From contig NZ_JAFEKF010000003.1 in the NCBI RefSeq assembly GCF_016888445.1, positions 248,001 to 312,000 of the forward strand: 64,000 bases of DNA, read 5' to 3'. Source of the DNA: Marinomonas ostreistagni (GTDB taxonomy: Bacteria > Pseudomonadota > Gammaproteobacteria > Pseudomonadales > Marinomonadaceae). Below the pieces are notes generated by a model. It was not told the origin of the DNA. It was given only the letters and a program-made list of their open reading frames with translations, and ran no database searches. The translations under genes and the position numbers were made by a program. Position 1 is the stretch's first letter, and every line of letters starts with the position of its first letter. Below, piece after piece: positions 37,328-47,240 of this stretch.

Positions 37328-39643
37328 ATGACTAAAAAATCCTCCCCATCAGCAAAAAAAACGTCGGCAAAGCGCACTCCCAAAAAGTCTAACAAGAAGA
37401 CGACAAAGGGCGCAAAGCGCTCGTCTTGGTTACGCACGTCATTTAAGTGGTTGATCATCATTGGTCTATTGGCCAGTGTGCCTTTCGCTGCTTGGATATG
37501 GTGGCTGGATAAACAAGTGGTGGCACGTTTTGAGGGCCAAAAATGGCAGGTGCCCGCAGAGGTGTACAGTGCGCCTACCGTATTGAGGGATGGCTCGCTT
37601 TGGCGCAAAGCGGATTTAGAGGCCTTGCTGATGGATGTCGGCTATCGTTTTGGGCGTAACAGCGAGAAAGTTGGCTGGGCGGCTCGTAGTCAAACTAAGG
37701 TGAGTGCGCATTTGCGCGCTTATACCGATCACGAAGGATACCATCCGGCGGCTAGGCGGGTATTCTCTTTCCCTAACGGGCGGTTGCAGATCCAAGACGT
37801 GTCGGGCAAACGCTATCCCTATGCCACGTTGGAGCCACAGAAAATTGGCTACTTATATGGTGGTAATACCGAAAACCGTGACATTCTGGTTTATGAGCAG
37901 ATCCCCAAAAGTTTAATCCAAATCTTAGTGGCGACGGAAGATCGCGACTTTTTCGAGCATATGGGCATTTCTATCACGGGGATTGCCCGTGCTGCGCTAG
38001 TAAACGTGACCTCTGGTAGTCGTCGCCAAGGGGGCTCGACTCTGACTCAGCAGCTGATTAAAAATATGTTTTTGAGCTCTGAGCGCACCTACCGCCGTAA
38101 AATTACGGAAGTGTTTATGGCGCTCTTGTTGGAGTACCGTTATAGCAAGCAAGACATCATGACGGCTTACGTTAATGAGGTATATTTGGCCCAAGATGGC
38201 AGTAATGCGTTGCACGGTTTTGCAGCGGCCAGTCAGCATTTTTTTGGTCGCCCGTTAAACGAGCTCAACATTGATGAGCAAGCTCTATTGGTCGGTATGG
38301 TCAAAGGCCCTTCGTTATACAATCCTAGACGCAATCCTGAGCGCGCCCAACAACGCCGCAATGTGGTGTTGTCATTGTTGGTTGAGCAGGGGCGTTTAGC
38401 CGCGACCGATGCGGCGGTACTTAAAAAGCAACCGTTACGCTTGGCTGATAAAGGACGCCAACGCTCGGTGTTTGGCGATTACTTAGACTTAGTGTCGATG
38501 CAGCTTGAGCGCGACTTTGATCAAGCGACGTTAGCGACGGAAAATTTGCGTATCTACACCGGTCTTGATGTGCGAGCCCAGCGTGCCGCGATGGCGGCGA
38601 TGCATGATCAGGTAGCGCGCTTAACCAAAGAACGCCAAGCGCTCAAGGGGCTGCAAGGTGCGATGGTGGTGACCGATCGCTTGTCTGGGCAAGTGCGCGC
38701 GGTCGTTGGCTCATCTGATGAATATTACAGTGGCTTTAACCGCGCTTTGGGTGCCGTGCGGCCCATCGGTTCGCTGGCTAAACCGCCGATTTATTTAACC
38801 GCAATCGCTTCAGGGCGCTACACCTGGTGGGATCGTCTGCAAGATGAGCCCAAGCGTTTTCGAGTAGGACAAGATATTTGGGAGCCACAAAACTACAGTC
38901 GTAAAACTCATGGCGAGGTGCCTTTGTATGTGGCCTTAGCCAAGTCCTATAACCTAGCCACCATTGATTTGGCCAGTGAGCTAGGGTTTGATCGAATTGC
39001 TCAGACGTTGCGTCAGTTAGGTGTTAAACGACCCTTTACCATGTATCCGTCGGTGGCGTTAGGATCACTTGAATTGTCGCCGTTTGAGGTGGCGCGATTG
39101 TATCAGCCGATCGCTTCCACAGGTGTGAGTAGCGAGCTGGGGATCGTTTTGTCCGTCATGGATCAAGAAGGTAAAGTTCTCAAGCGCTTTGATCGCAGTA
39201 CTGATGTGCCATTTACGCAAGCGGCGCTAGGAGTCACTCTAGCAGGCATGACCAAATCTCCTGAAATGGGGACGGCGCGGGCTGCTCAAGCCCAGCTACC
39301 TAACTTACGCTTTGCTGCTAAGACGGGCACCACCAATGACCAACGCGACAGCTGGTTTGTGGGGATTTCTGATGATTATTTGGCGACCGTGTGGCTTGGC
39401 CAAGATGATAATCGCCCCATGAGTATTACGGGCAGTTCGGGAGCGCAATGGGTATGGATCGATTTTGCCAAACAATTGCCACAAAACTCTCTACAGCGGG
39501 CTTTGCCAGAGGGCGCAAATTATTATCAGGTGAAAACTGATGAGTTTAAAATCGCTGCAGATCGTTGCGATGAGAAGGTGAGTTTGCCGTTTATTGAAGG
39601 CACTCAGCCACGTGAATCAACCAGTTGTTTTTGGCCATTTTAA
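37328..39643 (+). CDS. mrcB: Penicillin-binding protein 1B (bifunctional glycosyltransferase/transpeptidase)
   Basis: Polymerises and crosslinks peptidoglycan in the periplasm. The start at ATG 37328 gives 771 residues opening with a Lys-rich cytoplasmic tail (MTKKSSPSAKKTSAKR), as in PBP1b; the in-frame TTG at 37292 is part of the promoter -35. One membrane anchor about 40-60, UB2H domain about 70-150, glycosyltransferase with ATEDRDFFEHMG near 201-212 and GGSTLTQQLIKN near 235-246, transpeptidase with SxxK as SLAK (Ser in PIGSLAKP), SYN, and KTG(T) in AAKTGTTND. No ribosome-binding site precedes the ATG. Monocistronic. Confidence 0.96.
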   Translation: MTKKSSPSAKKTSAKRTPKKSNKKTTKGAKRSSWLRTSFKWLIIIGLLASVPFAAWIWWLDKQVVARFEGQKWQVPAEVYSAPTVLRDGSLWRKADLEALLMDVGYRFGRNSEKVGWAARSQTKVSAHLRAYTDHEGYHPAARRVFSFPNGRLQIQDVSGKRYPYATLEPQKIGYLYGGNTENRDILVYEQIPKSLIQILVATEDRDFFEHMGISITGIARAALVNVTSGSRRQGGSTLTQQLIKNMFLSSERTYRRKITEVFMALLLEYRYSKQDIMTAYVNEVYLAQDGSNALHGFAAASQHFFGRPLNELNIDEQALLVGMVKGPSLYNPRRNPERAQQRRNVVLSLLVEQGRLAATDAAVLKKQPLRLADKGRQRSVFGDYLDLVSMQLERDFDQATLATENLRIYTGLDVRAQRAAMAAMHDQVARLTKERQALKGLQGAMVVTDRLSGQVRAVVGSSDEYYSGFNRALGAVRPIGSLAKPPIYLTAIASGRYTWWDRLQDEPKRFRVGQDIWEPQNYSRKTHGEVPLYVALAKSYNLATIDLASELGFDRIAQTLRQLGVKRPFTMYPSVALGSLELSPFEVARLYQPIASTGVSSELGIVLSVMDQEGKVLKRFDRSTDVPFTQAALGVTLAGMTKSPEMGTARAAQAQLPNLRFAAKTGTTNDQRDSWFVGISDDYLATVWLGQDDNRPMSITGSSGAQWVWIDFAKQLPQNSLQRALPEGANYYQVKTDEFKIAADRCDEKVSLPFIEGTQPRESTSCFWPF

Positions 39644-39784
39644 ATAGCGTTTAATTATTGATGAAGTCAATGAATTGTTAACATAGGTCTGCTACTATCC
39701 AAAAAAAGTAGTATCAGATTCTTGCCTTTGAGTTTAAGAAAAGAGCTGCATTAATGTATTAGCCGATGGAGTGATTGAAGCTCA

Positions 39785-40612
39785 ATGTTAACACGTTGTT
39801 TTTGTCACAGTATTGTTCGTCGTTTTAAGCCTTTTGCCTGCTTTGCGTTATTGGTATTAAGCAGCGTTCAAGCGGCTCAGGCGGAGGAAGAAGTGCAGCA
39901 ATGCAAGCTGCTGACTGCGACAGGTAATCCTGAGTATCCGCCATTTTTATGGGGTAAAGATGAAAGTGGGCACTTACATGGCGCGGTAGTGAAGTTGCTA
40001 GACCAGTTGTCGAAACGCATTGGCATAAAGATAGAGACTGTGTATGTTGGGCCTTGGTCTCGGGCGCAGCAAGAAATCCGATCAGGACGTGCAGACCTGA
40101 TGGCAGGCGCGTTTTATACCTCTGGTCGAGCGGATTACATGAGCTATTTTGCCACTCCGATGATGTATACCAAAAGCTCTGTCTGGCAAGCCCATGATGC
40201 CACCTTCGAATACCACAGTTGGGAAGACTTAAAAGGGCGCTGGGGAGTGACGGTTATAAACAACAGTTTTGGCCAAACCTTTGATAATTACGCTAAGCAA
40301 AATCTAAATATCTTATCTGTAGCAAGTGTCGAACAAGCCTTCTCAATGTTAGCTGCTGGCCGTGCAGATTATGTGCTCTATGAGCGCAGCCCTGGTATTG
40401 CCTACGTTGATCATTTAGGGCTAAACGATAAAGTCGTCGCAGTGGACCCTGCTATCAGTAGTGAAGGTTTATTTTTAGCGTTATCAAAGAAGTCGCCTTG
40501 TAATAATCAGATATTGAAGCAACAGATCAATGATGCCCTAAGAGATCTGGTTCAGGAGGGCGTGCCTAAGGCCGTGTTGTTGGAATCTTTTACCAATTGG
40601 TCGCGTCAGTAA
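39785..40612 (+). CDS. Periplasmic solute-binding protein, family 3 (amino-acid type)
   Basis: 275 residues with a signal peptide (cleavage after VQAAQA, about residue 33) and an SBP_bac_3 fold: ATGNPEYPPFLWG near 45, GAVVKLLDQLSKRIG near 63, RADLMAGAFYTSGRADYM near 103, DLKGRWGVTVINNSFG near 148. Proteins of this type serve polar amino-acid ABC importers, but no permease or ATPase gene is nearby, so it may be an orphan binding protein or sensor subunit. It ends with a strong terminator. Confidence 0.88.
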   Translation: MLTRCFCHSIVRRFKPFACFALLVLSSVQAAQAEEEVQQCKLLTATGNPEYPPFLWGKDESGHLHGAVVKLLDQLSKRIGIKIETVYVGPWSRAQQEIRSGRADLMAGAFYTSGRADYMSYFATPMMYTKSSVWQAHDATFEYHSWEDLKGRWGVTVINNSFGQTFDNYAKQNLNILSVASVEQAFSMLAAGRADYVLYERSPGIAYVDHLGLNDKVVAVDPAISSEGLFLALSKKSPCNNQILKQQINDALRDLVQEGVPKAVLLESFTNWSRQ

Positions 40613-40627
40613 TGATCGCACTAAATT

Positions 40628-40663
40628 AAAAAGGCCGAGAGTTTGCGCTCTCGGCCTTTTTTT
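40628..40663. terminator. Bidirectional terminator between the binding-protein gene and glgA
   Basis: GGCCGAGAG (40633-40641) pairs with CTCTCGGCC (40648-40656), extended by A5/T5, and ends in T7. The glgA stop codon (40662-40664) lies at its edge, so the hairpin also serves glgA. Confidence 0.92.
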
Positions 40664-42098
40664 AGGCATCAGGACGCAGGCGTCGATACAGTGCGAGCCA
40701 CTGATCACAAGCTTTATCCCAGCTGTGATCTTGATTCATGGCGGTGGTCTGTAAGGTGCGCCAGCGTTCGGTGTCGGCAAAGGTATGCAGAGCCCGTTGG
40801 ATCGTCTCGCCTAATGCTGTTGTGCTGGCATCGTAGAACACAAAGCCATTGGCCTCTGGACCGTCTTCAAAAACCGTATCGGCTAAGCCGCCGGTATGAC
40901 GTACTAGCGGTAAGGTGCCGTATTTCAAAGCGTACAGTTGCGTCAGACCACACGGTTCAAAGCGCGATGGGATTAATAGCACGTCAACGCCTGCTTGTAG
41001 GCGGTGTGAGTAAGCTTCGTCATAGCCGATACGAATACTCACTTGCTCTGGGAAGCGTGCCTGTAGATTCAGGTATTGTAACTCTAGCGCTTTATCTCCA
41101 GAGCCTAGTAACACTAGCATGGCGCCTTGTTCTAGTGCTGGAATAATAGCTTCAGGAATTAGGTCGAGACCTTTCTGCTCGGTGAGGCGGCTCACCACGC
41201 CAAAAACCACAGCATCAGCGCGCTCAGGCAGATTATTCTCACGCTGCAGTGCCAGTTTGTTTTTCAGCTTGCCATCAAGGTTGTTAGCAGTGTATTGCTG
41301 CGCGATATGACCATCTCGCTCCGGTGACCATTCGTTGTAATCTACACCATTTAGAATACCGCTTAGTTTGTGTCGCAGGGCAGCAAGCGTACCATCTAAA
41401 CCATCGCCAAAAGCAGGTGTAAGGATTTCAGCGGCGTAAGTCGGGCTCACTGTGGTGATGGCGTCGGCGTAAACCAGCCCCGCTTTAAGGGCAGAATAGC
41501 GGCCGTAAAACTCCATGCCATGCAAGGAAAGGAGTTCATTGGACAGGCGCGTCTCAGGGTAGCTTGCTAGGTCAAAACTGCCGTTGTAGCGCAAGTTATG
41601 CACAGTAGTCACGATTGGGATATGGTTGAGCTTCCAGCTTTTAAGATAGGCTGCGGCAAAACCGGTTTGCCAATCGTTGAGGTGTAAAATGTCGGGCTGC
41701 CAACCTAATAAGTGGCCATGTTGCGCGACAAAAGCGCAGGCCCAAGAGAAGGCTGCAAAGCGTAAATGGTTGTCTTGAAAGTCTTGACCTTGCGGGTCCA
41801 GATAGGGGCCTCCTTCGCGTTCGAAGAGGCTTTGGCACTGCACAAGATAAATTGGCAACTCGCTATCCGGCAGGGTTGCCTGCAGCAAGTGTAGGTCACC
41901 CACACCAAATGGATTGCCAAGATTGACGCTTTGGTGAATGGCGCTGACCTTTTCAAGCATGCCTGAGTAGGCGGGCATGATAACTTGAATATCGAGTCCT
42001 TTTTGGCGTAAGGCGACGGGTAATGCTCCGGCAACATCTGCAAGACCGCCGGTTTTAATAAGAGGATGTATTTCAGATGATGCGAAGAGTATTTTCAT
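40662..42098 (-). CDS. glgA: Glycogen synthase (ADP-glucose)
   Basis: GT5 enzyme extending alpha-1,4-glucan from ADP-glucose. The 478 residues match GlgA. The N-terminus MKILFASSEIHPLIKTGGLADV carries the K-T-G-G-L substrate motif at 15-19; the C-terminal Rossmann domain contains IPSRFEPCGLTQLYALKYGTLPLVRHTGGL near 375-404, including the catalytic Glu. It is divergent from glgC over 96 bp; branching enzyme, phosphorylase and debranching genes are not in this window. Confidence 0.97.
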   Translation of the reverse strand: MKILFASSEIHPLIKTGGLADVAGALPVALRQKGLDIQVIMPAYSGMLEKVSAIHQSVNLGNPFGVGDLHLLQATLPDSELPIYLVQCQSLFEREGGPYLDPQGQDFQDNHLRFAAFSWACAFVAQHGHLLGWQPDILHLNDWQTGFAAAYLKSWKLNHIPIVTTVHNLRYNGSFDLASYPETRLSNELLSLHGMEFYGRYSALKAGLVYADAITTVSPTYAAEILTPAFGDGLDGTLAALRHKLSGILNGVDYNEWSPERDGHIAQQYTANNLDGKLKNKLALQRENNLPERADAVVFGVVSRLTEQKGLDLIPEAIIPALEQGAMLVLLGSGDKALELQYLNLQARFPEQVSIRIGYDEAYSHRLQAGVDVLLIPSRFEPCGLTQLYALKYGTLPLVRHTGGLADTVFEDGPEANGFVFYDASTTALGETIQRALHTFADTERWRTLQTTAMNQDHSWDKACDQWLALYRRLRPDA

Positions 42099-42194
42099 AA
42101 TTCCGTTTTCGTATTGATTTAGTAATATGACCAGAGTATATCTAAATAAATGCCTAGTGTGGTGTTAGGCTTGGATAAATTGTAAAGGTGAAAT

Positions 42195-43454
42195 ATGGAT
42201 TTAAATGCCGCGCGTATGAAAACACTTTCGTTGATTCTAGCGGGAGGTCGAGGATCAAGACTGAAGCAATTAACCGATCACAGGTCCAAGCCAGCGGTGC
42301 CAATCGCCGGTAAGTATAAAATCATAGATTTTCCGCTGTCCAACTGCATTAACTCTGGGATGAGAAAAATTGCAGTGCTGACACAGTATCGCTCGCACAC
42401 CCTAAATCAGCATGTACAGCGTGGTTGGAACTTTTTGCGTTCGGATTTCAATGAGTTCATCGAGCTTTGGCCTGCCCAGCAACAAACCGGTGAAGAGTGG
42501 TACCGTGGTACCGCCGATGCGGTGTATCAGAACTTCAAGATGATTGATTCACTTGATAGTGAATACATTCTTATCTTGGCGGGGGATCATGTGTATCGCC
42601 AAGATTACAGTCTGATGTTGCAAGAGCATATAGAGAACAATGCTGATGTGACGGTAGCGTGTATCGAGGTGCCGATCAAAGAAGCTGACCAGTTTGGCAT
42701 TATGCATGTAGATGAAGACGACAATATTATCGCCTTTGAAGAAAAGCCCACTAACCCGCCTACCATGCCAGGTAAACCTGACGTATCTTTGGCCAGCATG
42801 GGGATTTATATCTTCAGCACGCAGTTTTTGCGCGATAACTTGATGAATGATGCCCAAGACTGTGAGTCTAGTCATGACTTTGGTAAAGACTTAATTCCAT
42901 TGTTTGTCGGTCGCTCAAAAATTAAAGCCCATCACTTTTCTAAAAGCTGTATTCAAAACGATAGTTACCCAGATAAACCTTATTGGCGCGACGTAGGTAC
43001 CTTGACCGCTTATTGGGAATCCAATATGGATCTCACAAAACTGGTGCCGGAGCTTGATCTTTATGACGAGTCTTGGCCGATTCGCACCACCCATTACCAG
43101 CGACCTGCCGCTAAGTTTAACTACAACTACGAGGAGCGTATCGGTACGGCATTAAATTCTGTGGTGTCTGCGGGATGCATCGTATCAGGCTCAACCGTTG
43201 AGCAATCGATTCTGTTTAATAATGTGCGCGTGAACTCTTATTCACATGTTAAGAAGTCCGTGGTGTTACCACGCTGTGATATCGGTCGTTATTGTCAATT
43301 AACCAATGTGGTGGTGGATTCGGATACGCATATTCCGCCGCATACCATTATTGGCGAAGACCCTGTTGCAGATGCTGAGCGCTTTTACCGGAATGAAGAT
43401 GGCATTGTGTTGGTGACACAAGCCATGGTCGACAAGCTGGAGCCTGTGACATAG
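42195..43454 (+). CDS. glgC: Glucose-1-phosphate adenylyltransferase
   Basis: Makes ADP-glucose, the committed step of glycogen synthesis. The 419 residues comprise a nucleotidyltransferase domain (LSLILAGGRGSRLKQLT near 11-27; WYRGTADAVYQN near 102; GDHVYRQDY near 130; FEEKP near 183) and a left-handed beta-helix C-terminus from about 300. AAAGGTG precedes the ATG. A regulatory site typical of GlgC is expected but its effectors cannot be read. Divergent from glgA. Confidence 0.97.
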   Translation: MDLNAARMKTLSLILAGGRGSRLKQLTDHRSKPAVPIAGKYKIIDFPLSNCINSGMRKIAVLTQYRSHTLNQHVQRGWNFLRSDFNEFIELWPAQQQTGEEWYRGTADAVYQNFKMIDSLDSEYILILAGDHVYRQDYSLMLQEHIENNADVTVACIEVPIKEADQFGIMHVDEDDNIIAFEEKPTNPPTMPGKPDVSLASMGIYIFSTQFLRDNLMNDAQDCESSHDFGKDLIPLFVGRSKIKAHHFSKSCIQNDSYPDKPYWRDVGTLTAYWESNMDLTKLVPELDLYDESWPIRTTHYQRPAAKFNYNYEERIGTALNSVVSAGCIVSGSTVEQSILFNNVRVNSYSHVKKSVVLPRCDIGRYCQLTNVVVDSDTHIPPHTIIGEDPVADAERFYRNEDGIVLVTQAMVDKLEPVT

Positions 43455-43463
43455 GGAGTCCCC

Positions 43464-43492
43464 AGAGCAGCTAGTTTGAGACTGGCTGCTCT
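43464..43492. terminator. Stem-loop between convergent glgC and the TraB-like gene
   Basis: AGAGCAGC (43464-43471) pairs with GCTGCTCT (43485-43492), with four more inner pairs and a five-base loop. There is no T tract on the plus strand, so it is a weak terminator or an mRNA-end stabiliser. It overlaps the last codons of the TraB-like gene. Confidence 0.45.
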
Positions 43493-44406
43493 ATGCTTTG
43501 GGGCACGACACGTTGCACACGATAACCTTTGCGCTCGAGTTCTTTCTGTATACTGTTAGGTCCAGTCAAATGTAATGCCCCCACCACAACAAATGTTGTG
43601 ACCCGCCGCGTTGGTGATTGATTCAAATAAATACTAATGACATCCGCCATATGGCGATTGCGACGATCGAGTAAGAACGTCATCATCGGTTTTAAGTCAG
43701 GATTATCCAGCACGTCTTGATAGACAAAGTTATACAGCCCGTCGGCATCACCTTCACGCCAATACTCAGTCATTTGTGCCATATAATCGCTATCATCCAT
43801 TTGCGTCAAACTGCTTTTGAGCATGGCGAGTTGTGCTCGAAAAGGCGCGTTGGCTATGGCATTGATTTGCTGTGTTAAGGTTTCTAGCTCAAGGATAGGG
43901 AGCTGGCGTTCTTGTGCGCGCGTCAAAAAATGCAGGTCAATGCCGTAGTTGGCGTCATAGTTGGCTTGTTTGAGTTGGTGCTGGGTTAATTGTTCGACCA
44001 GCATCCAAGGGCGTAGGTGAAGAGCGCGTTGATAGTCGCTACCACTTGTCTCAGCGTAATGTTTAAGCTGATCAAGTTCATGGTCACTAAGATAGGCTTC
44101 TAAAGTATGTCCTGCTGGCAACCACATTTTGCTTTGTACTAAGCGTGCCGAGGTATTGGCATCCAACGTTTGTGGGTTGAGTTCGACGGCTAAGCGATCA
44201 GCTTGGGCAAAAGCCTCCTGATACACTGACGGTAGAGGATAGTAGTCTTGTGTCAGAGCGTGGATTGAGCCCACTAAGTAAACCAGTGCCCCTTGATGTT
44301 GTACCTGCCACATAAAAGGCAAGTTCTGGGCGTGGCTAAGGCCTGAGTACACTAGTACTAAGCAAATGAAAGCGCTAGACTTGATGAAATTTTTTAGGGC
44401 ATGCAT
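43471..44406 (-). CDS. TraB/GumN-family protein (GxxH metalloprotease-like), exported
   Basis: The start at ATG 44406 is preferred because the protein then begins with a clean signal peptide (MHALKNFIKSSAFICLVLVYSGLSHA, cut before QNLPF); a GTG at 44433 is in frame and cannot be excluded. About 311 residues. The two family GxxH motifs are present: GSIHAL soon after the signal peptide and GALHLTG near the C-terminus. The TraB/Tiki superfamily includes metalloproteases, but the activity of bacterial members is mostly unproven. Confidence 0.85.
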   Translation of the reverse strand: MHALKNFIKSSAFICLVLVYSGLSHAQNLPFMWQVQHQGALVYLVGSIHALTQDYYPLPSVYQEAFAQADRLAVELNPQTLDANTSARLVQSKMWLPAGHTLEAYLSDHELDQLKHYAETSGSDYQRALHLRPWMLVEQLTQHQLKQANYDANYGIDLHFLTRAQERQLPILELETLTQQINAIANAPFRAQLAMLKSSLTQMDDSDYMAQMTEYWREGDADGLYNFVYQDVLDNPDLKPMMTFLLDRRNRHMADVISIYLNQSPTRRVTTFVVVGALHLTGPNSIQKELERKGYRVQRVVPQSIEQPVSN

Positions 44407-44438
44407 AAGGTCATAGTGCGGGCAATAAAACACAGTGG

Positions 44439-44462
44439 CTTATCCCCGCTGCTTGTGGATAA
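44439..44462. promoter_or_regulatory. DnaA box and a near-match
   Basis: TGTGGATAA at 44454-44462 is a perfect DnaA box on the minus strand (TTATCCACA). TTATCCCCG at about 44439-44447 differs at two positions. They lie in the 201-bp region between the TraB-like gene and riboflavin synthase. DnaA boxes occur outside origins; function is not shown. Confidence 0.35.
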
Positions 44463-44607
44463 CCCCTGTAGAGACTATGTGATAACTTGCTCAAAGCCTT
44501 TAATTGTGGGCGTTGAGACAGGTTAGTATATTTATTCTCCAGTGGCGATACAAAGCCTCTATATGACCGTTGAGAAGCCATGCCAAAGTTTGATTGAGGA
44601 TCTTTAT

Positions 44608-45237
44608 ATGTTTACTGGTATTGTTCAAGGTATGGCGCAAGTTGAGTCCTGTCAAGCAGATGGACGCAATATGCGCTTACAAATCCGTTTTCCTCAAGGC
44701 ATCATGCTTAATCAGCAGCTCGGTGCAAGTGTTGCGATCAATGGTGTGTGTTTAACCGTCGCGAAGATGGAAGCCGATATCCTGACCTTTGATGTGATTG
44801 ATACCACTCTTAATCTCACTAACATCGGTACGTTAACACCTGGCACACAAGTTAACTTTGAGCGTGCCGCCAAAATGGGTGATGAAATCGGTGGGCACGT
44901 AATGTCTGGCCATATTATGACGACCGTTACTGTGCGTCAGGTAGAGCAGGTGAAGGAGAGCTACCACTTACGCTTTGCGGTGGATAATCCAGAAGTGGAC
45001 GCGCGCCGTTATTTATTTGATAAAGGTTATGTGGGCTTAAATGGCGCCAGTTTGACCATCAGTGATATTGGCGATGACTGGATCGAAGTATCTTTAATTC
45101 CTGAAACTTTACGCTTAACCACATTTGGCCTGCTTAAAGAGGGTGATAAGGTCAATCTAGAGATTGATGCGCATACGCAAGCGACGGTTGATACGGTGGA
45201 GCGTGTGTTAAAGCAGCGCGGCATCGTTTTGCCCTAG
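44608..45237 (+). CDS. ribE: Riboflavin synthase, alpha subunit
   Basis: Dismutates two 6,7-dimethyl-8-ribityllumazines to riboflavin. The start is ATG 44608, with TTGAGGA just upstream and the canonical opening MFTGIVQGMAQV; a longer frame from 44542 is rejected. The 209 residues form two lumazine-binding barrels (about 1-97 and 98-195), with GVCLTV in the first and GASLTI in the second. No FMN riboswitch is apparent upstream, and the other rib genes are not nearby. The gene is ribC in some nomenclatures. Confidence 0.96.
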   Translation: MFTGIVQGMAQVESCQADGRNMRLQIRFPQGIMLNQQLGASVAINGVCLTVAKMEADILTFDVIDTTLNLTNIGTLTPGTQVNFERAAKMGDEIGGHVMSGHIMTTVTVRQVEQVKESYHLRFAVDNPEVDARRYLFDKGYVGLNGASLTISDIGDDWIEVSLIPETLRLTTFGLLKEGDKVNLEIDAHTQATVDTVERVLKQRGIVLP

Positions 45238-45426
45238 TGAATGCGTAACTTAGGCGCGCAACCGTTGAAATAAATGGTGTCTAGCACGGATTTTCGATAG
45301 AATGCGCGCCATATTTTACCCTGAGAACCTGTTTATAAGTCTTTTACTCGCTGTTTGATGACATCAAGATAGTTGGCTTATCAACAGGTACTCTTATAGA
45401 AATCGCTTTTAAAGTGTGAGTGTAAC

Positions 45427-47229
45427 GTGTCAAACAATCTAAAGCACATCCGAAATTTTTCTATCATAGCGCACATTGACCATGGTAAATCGACCTTAGC
45501 CGATCGTTTTATCCAGAGCTGTGAAGGTTTGAGCGAGCGTGAAATGGCCAACCAAGTCTTGGACTCGATGGACATTGAACGTGAGCGCGGCATTACCATC
45601 AAGGCACAAAGTGTGACGTTGGACTACGATTCAGCCGACGGTAACACCTACCAACTTAACTTTATCGATACCCCAGGACACGTGGACTTTTCTTACGAAG
45701 TGTCGCGCTCATTAGCGGCCTGTGAAGGCGCTTTGTTGGTGGTCGATGCGGCACAAGGCGTGGAAGCACAGTCCGTCGCTAACTGTTATACGGCAATCGA
45801 ACAAGGCCTTGAGGTCATGCCGGTGCTTAACAAAATCGACTTGCCACAAGCCGACCCAGTGCGTGTGGCAGAGGAGATCGAAGAGATCATCGGTATCGAT
45901 GCTACCGATGCGGTGACTTGTTCGGCCAAAACTGGCATGGGCGTGGAAGATGTCCTAGAGCGCTTGATCAAAACTGTTCCACCACCAGAGGGTGATACCG
46001 AAGCACCTTTGCAAGCTTTGATCATCGATTCATGGTTTGACAACTATCTAGGCGTGGTGTCTTTGGTGCGTATCAAGCAAGGTACGCTGCGCAAAAAAGA
46101 CAAGATCTTCATCAAGTCGACTAAGCAAACGCATCCAGTAGATATGGTGGGTATCTTTACGCCTAAGCGTACTGAGACCGGCGTGTTGCGTGCAGGTGAA
46201 GTAGGCTATGTAGTGGCCGGTATCAAAGATATCTTAGGTGCGCCAGTGGGTGACACTATTACTCATACGCATACGCAAGATGTGCCTATGGTCTCAGGTT
46301 TCCAAAAAGTGAAGCCGCAGGTCTACGCTGGACTTTTCCCAGTCAGTGCAGACGACTACGAAGATTTCCGTGAGGCATTGGGCAAGCTGACCCTAAACGA
46401 TGCTTCATTGTTCTACGAACCAGAATCCTCTGACGCGCTAGGCTTCGGTTTCCGTTGTGGCTTCTTAGGTATGCTGCACATGGAAATCATCCAAGAGCGT
46501 TTAGAGCGTGAATACGATTTGGATTTGATCACTACGGCACCGACAGTAGTGTACAAGGTTGAGCTTAATAACGGCGATATTATCGACGTTGATAGCCCTT
46601 CTAAAATGCCCGATCCAGGTACGATCAAAGAAATGAGCGAGCCGATTGTTGAGGCCAACATTCTAGTACCGCAAGATTATTTGGGTAACGTAATCAACTT
46701 GTGTGTTGAAAAGCGTGGTATTCAAAAAGATATGCAGTACATCGGTAGCCAAGTGCAGTTGCGCTACCACTTGCCGATGAACGAAGTGGTGTTGGATTTC
46801 TTTGATCGCCTTAAATCTTGTAGCCGTGGTTTTGCGTCACTGGATTACTCATTCCATCATTTTGAAGCGGCGCCATTATGTCGTTTGGATATTTTGATCA
46901 ATGGTGACCGAGTGGATGCGCTTGCTTTGATCATGCACCGTGACAACGTTCAAACCAAAGGTCGTGCGTTGTGTGAAAAAATGAAAGAGTTGATTCCACG
47001 TCAAATGTTTGATGTCGCGATTCAAGGCGCTGTAGGGGCGAAAGTGATTGCGCGTACGACGGTAAAAGCGATGCGTAAAAACGTTACTGCCAAGTGTTAC
47101 GGTGGTGATGTAAGTCGTAAGAAGAAGCTGTTGCAGAAGCAGAAAGAGGGTAAGAAACGTATGAAGCAAGTAGGTAACGTTGAAGTTCCTCAAGCTGCGT
47201 TCTTAGCCGCCTTACAAGTAGACAGCTAG
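45427..47229 (+). CDS. lepA: Elongation factor 4 (LepA)
   Basis: Translational GTPase that binds ribosomes, linked to initiation or back-translocation and needed under ionic stress. 600 residues, as usual. GTPase motifs: [10 protein letters not shown] (G1), ERERGITI (G2), DTPGHVDF (G3), NKIDLP (G4). The LepA-specific C-terminal domain is present, ending [21 protein letters not shown]. The start codon is GTG 45427 with a weak ribosome-binding site. Followed by lepB after 51 bp that include a hairpin. Confidence 0.98.
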   Translation: MSNNLKHIRNFSIIAHIDHGKSTLADRFIQSCEGLSEREMANQVLDSMDIERERGITIKAQSVTLDYDSADGNTYQLNFIDTPGHVDFSYEVSRSLAACEGALLVVDAAQGVEAQSVANCYTAIEQGLEVMPVLNKIDLPQADPVRVAEEIEEIIGIDATDAVTCSAKTGMGVEDVLERLIKTVPPPEGDTEAPLQALIIDSWFDNYLGVVSLVRIKQGTLRKKDKIFIKSTKQTHPVDMVGIFTPKRTETGVLRAGEVGYVVAGIKDILGAPVGDTITHTHTQDVPMVSGFQKVKPQVYAGLFPVSADDYEDFREALGKLTLNDASLFYEPESSDALGFGFRCGFLGMLHMEIIQERLEREYDLDLITTAPTVVYKVELNNGDIIDVDSPSKMPDPGTIKEMSEPIVEANILVPQDYLGNVINLCVEKRGIQKDMQYIGSQVQLRYHLPMNEVVLDFFDRLKSCSRGFASLDYSFHHFEAAPLCRLDILINGDRVDALALIMHRDNVQTKGRALCEKMKELIPRQMFDVAIQGAVGAKVIARTTVKAMRKNVTAKCYGGDVSRKKKLLQKQKEGKKRMKQVGNVEVPQAAFLAALQVDS

Positions 47230-47240
47230 TAGGATCTATC

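Noticed and set aside
37288..37608. 106-codon minus-strand frame over the start of mrcB
   Set aside because: Antisense to the well-supported PBP1b N-terminus; no recognisable domain.
40643..41146. 167-codon plus-strand frame opposite glgA
   Set aside because: Starts inside the terminator hairpin and is entirely antisense to the conserved C-terminal domain of glycogen synthase.
44463..44607. FMN riboswitch before riboflavin synthase
   Set aside because: The conserved RFN core segments are not seen in the leader, and the region upstream holds DnaA-like sites instead.
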